Below, piece by piece: positions 37,301-44,478 of a stretch of 64,000 bases of DNA. A program made the position numbers and the translations under genes. Below the pieces are notes generated by a model that did not search any database, had not been told where the DNA came from, and saw only the letters and a program-made list of their open reading frames with translations. Each line of letters starts with the position of its first letter. Positions within the stretch are counted from its first letter, which is position 1. Source of the DNA: Oleidesulfovibrio sp047973035 (GTDB taxonomy: Bacteria > Desulfobacterota > Desulfovibrionia > Desulfovibrionales > Desulfovibrionaceae); contig NZ_JBKEBF010000031.1 in NCBI RefSeq assembly GCF_047973035.1, positions 142,924 to 206,923 on the forward strand, in the 5' to 3' direction.

Positions 37301-37420
37301 CAGCTTGAGCAGTTGCGCTCTGGCAACGCCCGGCGCAAGGCTGAGTCCAAGCCCTGCGAAAGCAGACGCCGTTGCCGCTCCGGCTGCTGCTTTCAGGAAG
37401 GTTCTACGTGATACCGTCAT
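34400..37420 (-). CDS. fdhA: Selenocysteine formate dehydrogenase alpha subunit (FdhA)
   Basis: The product has 1,006 residues read through an in-frame TGA (36845-36847) as selenocysteine 192, in the context HQARIUHSATVAALAES, the catalytic Sec-His of Mo/W-bisMGD formate dehydrogenases. Start ATG 37420 follows AAAGGAGG and gives a Tat signal (SRRTFLKAA). An N-terminal [4Fe-4S] site (CCYCAVGC plus Cys in ALCAKGA) precedes the cofactor domains. It oxidises formate, or reduces CO2, in the periplasm with FdhB. The Sec position equals that reported for D. vulgaris FdhAB. A SECIS-like hairpin follows the TGA. Naive gene calling would split it into two genes at the TGA. Confidence 0.95.
36810..36830 (-). 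promoter_or_regulatory. Bacterial SECIS-like hairpin in fdhA
   Basis: Fourteen bases after the TGA, the transcript can form an 8-bp stem (AGCGGCTC with GAGTCGTT, two or three G-U pairs) capped by the loop UGGCA. Position and size fit bacterial SECIS elements that recruit SelB for Sec insertion. The function is inferred from geometry and from the need to decode Sec192. Confidence 0.75.
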
Positions 37421-37928
37421 CGTGCCTCCTTTGTGATGCCGCATGTTATCGTCCCCGTATCTCGCGTCCCAGACGAACCAGCAGGCGGAAGCCCGCAGGT
37501 CGTTGCGGTTCGGGCCAATGTTCGCTCTGCGTGGTCTGACAACGCAAAACTGCAAACACAGGCACAAGCAGACGTGCCCGCAGCCTTACCGGAGTAAGAC
37601 TGTGCCCGAGACCCGCAAAGGGTACGCCTTCTGCGGGGGAATTCGCGGTCTGCCTGATGTGGGGTGTATCCATGCCGTCACCTTCGGGGTTACATATGCT
37701 TCCGGAACTGCTCCGGCAGCATATCTTTTTCCAGTATGACGATACTAGCGGCACCATGACCAGTTCTCAAAAAAGGCTGTCTTGTTTGACTTCTGGCACA
37801 CTTGGCACACATCAATGTGTACAAATTCAATATGTTAAATTTAACACAAGGAATTCATACTCACGGTCTGACACAGATATTGAGAATACGTGAACGGAAG
37901 AAGCTGGAAAGAAAAAGAAAAAAGACGG
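37421..37928 (-). promoter_or_regulatory. Long hairpin-rich leader/promoter region of fdhA
   Basis: The 508 bp between fdhA and the upstream transposase-like gene contain no convincing gene. Read toward fdhA there are four successive hairpins: 37694-37724 (13 bp, one mismatch), 37612-37637 (11-bp stem with a 4-base loop and one G-U), 37581-37602 (9-bp stem with a UCCG loop of the stable UNCG type) and 37561-37578 (5 bp). The set suggests a structured 5' RNA that may control fdhAB expression. The open frame at 37446-37757 has no family likeness and is probably not coding. Confidence 0.5.
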
Positions 37929-38858
37929 TTAGCCTATGGCAGAAACGCCCTGCGCACCGGCTTGCGGGGAGGCGGTTACCACCACTCCCTCAGGTGTGGT
38001 TTCAGGCACAAAGTCACACAGGTAACGCACCAGCACGGGAAACAGATCACCATGACGAATATTATAGCGGAATTCCAGCTCCTTAAGATACAAAGGGAAG
38101 CGACGCGGAGTTATACCCTTGAACATCTTCAGCCGCTTTTCAGCAAACGCCCAGAAGCCCTGCCCGCTTTCCACGGCAACAGGTCTGTCGTGACGCCGGA
38201 GATACTCATACGGCAGGCTGTCATCACCGCAGAAAACCAGTGCGTCGTAATGACGGTAACGGTCAGTCCACACAAGGTTGCCTGCCCGCTCCACTTTCAG
38301 ATGAAAGCTGTGGTTGAAATGGAAGATAGTTTCCGCAGACATGCCGGAAACAAGGTCGATGAAAAGCCGTCCGCTTCGCTCCATAATGCCAAAAACCGGC
38401 ACCGTACCGCGCAAGCGTGATGAGGCCTCCGGGTCACCTGTAAGTTTGCGGTTACGCAAAAAGTTACCAAGCCCCGTTTCCGGACCAAGCAGCTGCACAG
38501 CGTCAGGGGCGTGCGCCAGAATGGCAAAGCGCATGGTCGTGACGGCTTTGTAGGTGGCATTATACGAAAGGCCCGCCTCTACAGCCATCTGATGGACTGT
38601 CGGCTCACTTTCAAACAAGTCGGCCAGTCGCAGCCACGTTTGCGGCGACAGTCCGCCATTATTGATCCAGCGACCGCTGAAATCCTGAAATGTATATTTG
38701 CATCGGGCACATCTCGCACGTCCTCCGGCAAGATCATACAGTTTGTCCTCGCCGCAACGGGGACAAAAACGCAGACCACCGGGCCAGCATTCTGCCAGCA
38801 CGTATGCAAGTGCAGCTTCTTCAGACTGCAACAGCTCTTGTCGAGATGCTTTAGACAT
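37929..38858 (-). CDS. IS1595/ISXO2-like transposase-related protein, possibly domesticated
   Basis: The product has 309 residues from ATG 38858; the frame is open to 38966. An N-terminal zinc ribbon (CPRCGEDKLYDL, then CARCKYTF) is followed by a helical domain (LSYNATYKAVTTMR) and a C-terminal region resembling the ISXO2-like DDE domain: GIMERSGRLFIDLVSG, TDRYRHYDALVFCGD, then ESGQGFWAFAEKRLKMF and LKELEFRYNIR. Where active ISXO2 enzymes have N-x-x-E/F-W the sequence reads GQGFW, so an acidic catalytic residue may be missing. No terminal inverted repeats were found around it. It lies just upstream of the fdhA leader on the same strand; a regulatory role is possible. Confidence 0.65.
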   Translation of the reverse strand: MSKASRQELLQSEEAALAYVLAECWPGGLRFCPRCGEDKLYDLAGGRARCARCKYTFQDFSGRWINNGGLSPQTWLRLADLFESEPTVHQMAVEAGLSYNATYKAVTTMRFAILAHAPDAVQLLGPETGLGNFLRNRKLTGDPEASSRLRGTVPVFGIMERSGRLFIDLVSGMSAETIFHFNHSFHLKVERAGNLVWTDRYRHYDALVFCGDDSLPYEYLRRHDRPVAVESGQGFWAFAEKRLKMFKGITPRRFPLYLKELEFRYNIRHGDLFPVLVRYLCDFVPETTPEGVVVTASPQAGAQGVSAIG

Positions 38859-39049
38859 TACAATGATATATACAGAATTCACCCCGAAGGCAAACAGGGG
38901 AACCGTCAAAAAACGGTAAGTTATGACACGCCAAAAGCAGACCTGAACACCGGCATCCGATAGCACGCAACACGATGCAGAACTTCCGTAACAATGCGCC
39001 GCGTTTTTTCATCAACGCTGAAGCCCTATAGCAGTGAGACAAAAATCTG

Positions 39050-39712
39050 TCATGGTAAAACTGCAATTCGCCGCAGAAATTCACGCGGGTCTTCCGTAAA
39101 GCGTCCCAAAAGCAGTTCACGCCGCTCCAGTCCGGCAGAGCCCTTAACAACAACATGCAGTGCCGGAACGGGAAGGTTGCCCAGCTTACTGTACAGCTCC
39201 ATGTCCGGATCAGCAAACAGGGCAAACTTTATCTGATGTTTGTCTCTGAATTTATCAACCAAATCAGGCGTATCTCCTGCCGCAATACCCAGCAGAAGAA
39301 CACGGTTGTCCAAACCCAGCTTGTATATTTCTGCATTCAGCATAGCCAGCAAAGGAGCTTCCTGCTGGCACGGCCCGCAAAACCAGCTGTATACATTGAT
39401 AAGCAGTACATCCGCCTCCAGTTCCGACAAAAAAAATGCCGAATCAGGCAGCCCGAGCGCAGCAGCCTGAGGATGTGCCGGAAGCTTGAGGTCTGGAAAA
39501 GGTTGCCCTGCCTGCGCACTTGATAGCGGCAACAACAGAATGCAAAGCAGCAGGCAACAGCCCGAAAGCCTTGCCGCATCCCGCAAGCAGCCTTTTCTCC
39601 CTGTTCCCCCTCGACCTCTTTCAGCCTGTCCTCTTTGGAATATAGCTCCGGCCATAGGGGCATTCGCGCAGTACGACTTTGACCAAGGCGTAAAAATGTG
39701 AGCAATATTCAT
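39050..39712 (-). CDS. TlpA-like exported thioredoxin-fold protein
   Basis: The product has 220 residues from ATG 39712 (AAGGAG eight bases upstream). A long N-terminal stretch leads to a membrane helix or signal peptide (LSGCCLLLCILLLPLSSAQA), then a TlpA/ResA-type domain with FPDLKLPAHP, the redox motif SWFCGPCQQEAP and the cis-Pro strand LPVPALHVV. It should act in the periplasm as a thiol-disulfide reductant, for example in cytochrome c or Fe-S protein maturation. The N-terminal 45 residues before the helix are unusual and the true start may be further in. It is a single-gene unit, divergent from the signalling operon at 39847. Confidence 0.8.
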   Translation of the reverse strand: MNIAHIFTPWSKSYCANAPMAGAIFQRGQAERGRGGTGRKGCLRDAARLSGCCLLLCILLLPLSSAQAGQPFPDLKLPAHPQAAALGLPDSAFFLSELEADVLLINVYSWFCGPCQQEAPLLAMLNAEIYKLGLDNRVLLLGIAAGDTPDLVDKFRDKHQIKFALFADPDMELYSKLGNLPVPALHVVVKGSAGLERRELLLGRFTEDPREFLRRIAVLP

Positions 39713-39846
39713 GCAGCACACTCCTTTTCGGATGGTTATTCACGGTGTTCCTGCATCCCTGAAAGCAGCTTCTTATCATCAAGCCTACCCCGTGCATTAC
39801 AGTATGACAATGAAAACCGGCTATAAAAGCGGCAGACAGACACATC

Positions 39847-41436
39847 ATGCTGAACAGCTCCCTTCCTTTTACCGGCTTCCGTACGCTTGCCCAAAAGCAC
39901 CTATACAAGGTACGTACCTGTCTGAATCGGCAGCATACTTATGTGCTGTTTCCCCACAGACTCTTGCTCAGCGGAGAGACCGTGCGCCACACACATTCCC
40001 CCATCACCGCCTACAGGGCATCCTGTATTTGCTGTTTACACATGCTGGCTGTCGTTATCCTGATTACCGCAGCCGCTCTGCTCTCCGGTTGCAACCTGCA
40101 GCAGGGCACAGAGGATTCGCAGCAACGCGCCGGTATCTCGGATACTGAAATACGGTTCGGCTCATCACTGCCGCTTACGGGGCACGCCAGCTATCTGGGC
40201 ATTCAGACCATGCGCGGGGCTCTCAGCTACATTAATTATATAAACGAAAACGGCGGGGTATACGGAAGGAAAATAGTGCTGGATGCACGTGACGACGGGT
40301 ACGACCCGCCTCGTTGTCTGGCAAATACTCAGGCACTGCTTATCGAAGGCGATGTGTTCGGCCTTTTCTGCTATGTGGGCACCCCGACAACAGTCCGGGT
40401 ACTGCCGCTTATCGAAGAAGCACGTGTGCCGCTGTTAGGAATGTTTACAGGTGCAAACCGTCTGCGCAAACCCTTCAGCAGATATGTCATCAATGTGCGG
40501 GCGTCATACTATCAGGAAACAGAGGCTGCCGTGCGCCATCTGGTAGAAGATATGGGCCTGACCCGCATTGCCGTGTTTTACCAATATGATGACTACGGGT
40601 TTGACGGGCTGACCGGTACCGAACTTGCCCTGCGCGAACTTGGCCTTGCTCCGGTGGCACGCGGTTCATACCAGCGGGGAACAATGGACGTGAAAGACGG
40701 CCTGCAACGGATTCTGGCAGCAGACCCGCAGGCGGTTGTAGTTATCGGAACATACGAACCAAGTGCCCGCTTTATCCGCATGGCCGGCGATGCCGGAATA
40801 AGTGCCGTTTTTCATACTCTTTCTTTTGTGGGAGCAGAAGAGCTGGCGCGCCTTCTGGAAGGCGAATCCCGCAACCCTGTAACAATGTCGCAGGTTGTGC
40901 CCCCGCCGCTTGCCCCGCAGACACCTGACCTCATGGCAGATGCGAAGCAATATGTTCAGTTGATGCAACGCTACTTTCCGCAGGATACGCCATCCATCAT
41001 CGGCCTTGAAGGGTACGTCAATGCGCGGGTATTGGTTGAGGCTCTGAAAAAAGCAGGACCGGAGCTTACCCGTGAATCGTTCATCGACGCCGTCGAGTCA
41101 CTGCACGGTTTTTCGCTTGGCGGCCGGAGCACCGTATCCTTCAGTGCGAAAGATCATCAGGGAATGGACCAAGTTTACTTTACATTGCTGTGCAACGGGG
41201 AGTTTGTCCTTATAAAAGACTTCGCCCCCGTAAAAGAACTGATGCCCCCCCTCCGGCAGGATTGCAGCAAGGAATTCTCCACTGATGCGCCATCAAATGG
41301 CACTGCCGACAAGCCGTTACTACTCCCGGAGCCAACGCCTCCCGACTTAAAACCTGAGACTAAGGTTCCGGTCGGTCATAAAACCGGCAGCCCGCTGCCT
41401 GCTGCTGATAACGCAGGAAAGGAGGCCGCCATATGA
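39847..41436 (+). CDS. Periplasmic binding protein (branched-chain amino acid type), lipoprotein
   Basis: The product has 529 residues from ATG 39847, but the first ~65 residues look non-conserved. A lipoprotein signal (MLAVVILITAAALLSGCN) lies at about 66-83, so the real start may be an internal codon. The mature part is a Peripla_BP_6 fold (FGSSLPLTGHASYLGIQT; VYGRKIVLDARDDGYDP; VAVFYQ-type strands). A Pro-rich tail follows about residue 480. No ABC permease is nearby. Its stop overlaps the start of a histidine kinase gene by 4 bp, so it probably senses a small molecule for that kinase. Confidence 0.82.
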   Translation: MLNSSLPFTGFRTLAQKHLYKVRTCLNRQHTYVLFPHRLLLSGETVRHTHSPITAYRASCICCLHMLAVVILITAAALLSGCNLQQGTEDSQQRAGISDTEIRFGSSLPLTGHASYLGIQTMRGALSYINYINENGGVYGRKIVLDARDDGYDPPRCLANTQALLIEGDVFGLFCYVGTPTTVRVLPLIEEARVPLLGMFTGANRLRKPFSRYVINVRASYYQETEAAVRHLVEDMGLTRIAVFYQYDDYGFDGLTGTELALRELGLAPVARGSYQRGTMDVKDGLQRILAADPQAVVVIGTYEPSARFIRMAGDAGISAVFHTLSFVGAEELARLLEGESRNPVTMSQVVPPPLAPQTPDLMADAKQYVQLMQRYFPQDTPSIIGLEGYVNARVLVEALKKAGPELTRESFIDAVESLHGFSLGGRSTVSFSAKDHQGMDQVYFTLLCNGEFVLIKDFAPVKELMPPLRQDCSKEFSTDAPSNGTADKPLLLPEPTPPDLKPETKVPVGHKTGSPLPAADNAGKEAAI

Positions 41437-43514
41437 GGCGCATCATCGATCGCTTTTCCACATTGAGCCTGCAAAACAAATTTTTCATTTCCATCCTTGC
41501 GGTGATTATGATCATCAGCGGCACCATAGCCCTGCTAGCGCGCTGGATTCTTGTCTCAAGCCTGACGACCGAGCTGGAACTGCGAGGCACAGCCATTGCT
41601 CACAGCGTAGCCGCACGCGGCGCAGGGTATATTCTTGATAACGATAAGCCGCAGTTGCTGAACCTTATTTTTGACGAGGCACAGCTGCGCGAACGCCAGC
41701 AGCTTGTGGCATATATTTTTGTTCAGGATAACGAAAACACGGTACTGGGGCACACGCTGGTGCGCCCTCTGCCGGATAAGCTGACACAGGCAAACCCGCT
41801 GGCAGAAGGTGAACAGCGTAGCGTTAAAGTGGTTTCCGTACACAACGAGCCAGCATACGACATCGCTGTGCCCATTTACGAAGGCCTGTACCGTATAGGC
41901 ACAGTGCACGTGGGCTTAAGCAAAGACCATATCGACAGTCTGGTGGGCAAGCTGCGCATAACGTTTCTTGGTTTTATCTCAGCAGTAATTATCATCATAT
42001 TTTTAATCAGCCACCGGCTTTCGCAGTACATTACAGCACCTGTGGTTCAGCTTACACGCATTTCAGACGACCTTTCGCGCGGGAACTTTCAATCCGCAGG
42101 CACGCTGGACGGGGGCGACTCCGGCTGGACGATTCAGGACTGCCCTGCCTACGACGATACAGACCTGCCTTGCTGGCATTTTGACGAACAGCTGAAAAGC
42201 AGTTCGCGGCTGGATTCTCTGCATCGATGCAAAAAGTGCCTGTTTTATCGCAAACGTAAAGGCGACGAGGTGCTGCAACTGACAGACTCATTCCGTAACA
42301 TGGTCTGGTCCATCAAGCTGTACCGTCAGCGTCTGCAGGAGTCGGAAGGGAAATACCGTTCGCTCTTTAACAGCGGGCCCGATCCAATTTTTGTTGTGGA
42401 TTGCACCAATCAGGCAATTCTGGATGCCAACCCGCGGGCAGAAGAAGTGTACGGATACAGTCACGGAGAGCTGAAAGGAATTTCATTCCTGGAAGTCGGG
42501 CCGGACCCCAACAGAGAATGTCTGGCAGTATTTGATGAGGGCGGCGACATCCAGACTTCGACAGGATGCCTGTATTACAACAAGGTGGTGCACTACCGGA
42601 AAGGCAGACAGCCGTTTTACGTCAATATGCACGCCTGCCCCATCGGCTACCGCGGCAGACCGGCAATTATTGTGGCCACAACGGACATAACGGACATGAT
42701 GGAAAAAGACGCCCAGCTTGTTCAGGCGTCTAAAATGAAGTCACTGGGCGAAATGAGCGCCGGTGTGGCGCATGAACTGAATCAGCCGCTCAATGCCATT
42801 CGCATGGGCAGCGACTATCTTACCATGCTTGTTTCGCCCGACTCGCCCATGGCACCCCTTCCGCATGAAGCAAAGGAAGCGCAGATACAGGAAGTACTGG
42901 ACGAGATTAACGTTCAGGTAGACAGAGCCACGGAAATTATTACCACGCTACGTTCATTCAGCCGCAAAGCAGATTTTCTAGCCGCCCCCATAGATATCAA
43001 TGCACCCGTCAAGGCTGTAGTATCTCTGGCCTTACGCCAGTTCCAACTGCAAAACGTGAACATCAAGCTTGATCTGCAGGAAAATCCGCCACTGGTGCTG
43101 GCACACGACAACAGGCTTCAGCAGGTGTTCTTTAACCTTATCAGTAACTCGCGCGATGCCATCATTGAACGGCAACGTTCGCAGCAGCGCCCCACTTCGG
43201 GCATAATCACCATTTCTTCGCGCACAGCGGAAGATCAGGTCGTTCTTTCATTTTCCGACAATGGTTGCGGTTTTTCAGACAGCATCCGCGACAAGGTCTT
43301 CGAACCGTTTTTTACTACAAAAGTAACGGGACAAGGCATGGGACTGGGGCTGGCAATCAGTTACGGTATCGTACGCGATTATGGCGGCCAGATAAGAACA
43401 GAAAGCAAAGCAGGCGAAGGCACGACTTTTCATCTCAGCTTTCCGGTACACGCCACAGATGCAGTCAGACAGGCGGCAAACACTCAGAACGGACAAAATT
43501 CAGCATCGGCTTAA
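41433..43514 (+). CDS. Sensor histidine kinase with HAMP, Cys-rich linker and PAS domain
   Basis: The product has 693 residues. Helices at about 16-38 and 180-200 enclose a periplasmic sensor; HAMP follows at about 200-225. Residues about 236-272 form a Cys cluster (QDCPAYDDTDLPCWHF, later HRCKKCLFY), a possible metal or Fe-S site. A PAS domain at about 305-425 contains GPDPIFVVDC. The kinase core has H-box AGVAHELNQPLNAIR (about 443), N-box FFNLISNSRDA, and G-boxes DNGCGFS and GQGMGLGLAI. It is translationally coupled to the binding protein and followed by a response regulator gene at 43750. Confidence 0.9.
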   Translation: MRRIIDRFSTLSLQNKFFISILAVIMIISGTIALLARWILVSSLTTELELRGTAIAHSVAARGAGYILDNDKPQLLNLIFDEAQLRERQQLVAYIFVQDNENTVLGHTLVRPLPDKLTQANPLAEGEQRSVKVVSVHNEPAYDIAVPIYEGLYRIGTVHVGLSKDHIDSLVGKLRITFLGFISAVIIIIFLISHRLSQYITAPVVQLTRISDDLSRGNFQSAGTLDGGDSGWTIQDCPAYDDTDLPCWHFDEQLKSSSRLDSLHRCKKCLFYRKRKGDEVLQLTDSFRNMVWSIKLYRQRLQESEGKYRSLFNSGPDPIFVVDCTNQAILDANPRAEEVYGYSHGELKGISFLEVGPDPNRECLAVFDEGGDIQTSTGCLYYNKVVHYRKGRQPFYVNMHACPIGYRGRPAIIVATTDITDMMEKDAQLVQASKMKSLGEMSAGVAHELNQPLNAIRMGSDYLTMLVSPDSPMAPLPHEAKEAQIQEVLDEINVQVDRATEIITTLRSFSRKADFLAAPIDINAPVKAVVSLALRQFQLQNVNIKLDLQENPPLVLAHDNRLQQVFFNLISNSRDAIIERQRSQQRPTSGIITISSRTAEDQVVLSFSDNGCGFSDSIRDKVFEPFFTTKVTGQGMGLGLAISYGIVRDYGGQIRTESKAGEGTTFHLSFPVHATDAVRQAANTQNGQNSASA

Positions 43515-43749
43515 CCTTATGCCTGAGGCCGCCCTTGTGCTGAATGGCAAAAATCATTATTGGCAAAGGTCTACACAGCCCTACAGGAGCCGGTGCCGCA
43601 CTTTGCGCAAGCTACAGCCGTTTGCACAGAGTGCGGAAACAGCGTAACTGGAGCAGGGTCGTGCATAGGTCCGGTACGGCAGTTGTTTCTGCCGGAAGAA
43701 CAGCCTTTCCGGCTTGATTAAGATAATTTGTTTTTTGCGGAGTACTTGC

Positions 43750-44460
43750 TTGCGAATACTGGTTATAGACGATGAAGCCCCAACCCTGAAAATGTTCTCG
43801 CTTTTGCTGGGGGCCTACGGGCACAAGGTATTCACGGCAGACTCAGGCGAAGCAGGGCTTGTCCGTTTTAAAGCGCACCAGCCACCGCTGGTTCTGACAG
43901 ATATCCGGATGCCCGGCATGGACGGAATGGAAGTGCTGCGTCAGATAAAAAAGCTGGCCCCCGCAACGGAAGTCATAGTCATCACCGGTCACGGTGATAT
44001 GGACCTTGCACTGCAGGCACTTAATCTTGATGCCACGGACTTCATCAACAAACCCATCAGACGCGAAGCGCTTGATCAGGCATTGGTCCGCGCAGAAGAA
44101 AGACTGCAGCTGCGTAGTCAGCAGGCAGAGGAACTGACGCTTACGGAAAACTGCGAAGCTTCTGTAATCACATTACGCGGAACATTGGGCACATCAGCTG
44201 AGGCTGCCATTCACAATATTTTTCAGACGGCAGAAAAGCGCGGACATGCCATCATCTTGGACTTTGCCTCAAGCACATCCATCAACGGAGCCGCTATCAC
44301 CATTCTGGCCGAGTGCATCCGCAATACGGCTCTGGGCGGAATTCCGGTTACTATTTCCGGATTGTCAGAAAGCTTCCGCAACGTATTTGAAGCAATGGGA
44401 GTGCTGGCACATGTAGCTGTCTGCGATACTCTGCATTCAGCAATGGACCACGCGGACTAG
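43750..44460 (+). CDS. Response regulator with C-terminal STAS domain
   Basis: The product has 236 residues from TTG 43750, chosen because LRILVIDDE is the usual first strand and GGAG lies seven bases upstream; no ATG exists nearby. The receiver (about 1-120) has the acidic pair DDE, phospho-Asp in VLTDIRMPGMDG, T in VITGHGD and Lys in INKPI. Residues about 130-236 are a STAS domain (VITLRGTLGTSAEAAI; ILDFASSTSINGAAITIL), but the phospho-serine turn SSG is replaced by NGA. It lies 235 bp after the kinase gene. Output probably passes through binding to a partner-switch protein. Confidence 0.83.
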   Translation: MRILVIDDEAPTLKMFSLLLGAYGHKVFTADSGEAGLVRFKAHQPPLVLTDIRMPGMDGMEVLRQIKKLAPATEVIVITGHGDMDLALQALNLDATDFINKPIRREALDQALVRAEERLQLRSQQAEELTLTENCEASVITLRGTLGTSAEAAIHNIFQTAEKRGHAIILDFASSTSINGAAITILAECIRNTALGGIPVTISGLSESFRNVFEAMGVLAHVAVCDTLHSAMDHAD

Positions 44461-44478
44461 CCTGTACAACCGCTTCAG

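Noticed and set aside
36845..37567. A separate 240-codon gene upstream of a truncated formate dehydrogenase
   Set aside because: The TGA is in the HQARIUHSATV context and the downstream frame continues the same protein, so it is Sec, not stop.
37446..37757. A 103-codon frame in the fdhA leader
   Set aside because: Composition is odd (many Arg and Cys), no family likeness, no good ribosome site, and it overlaps strong RNA hairpins.
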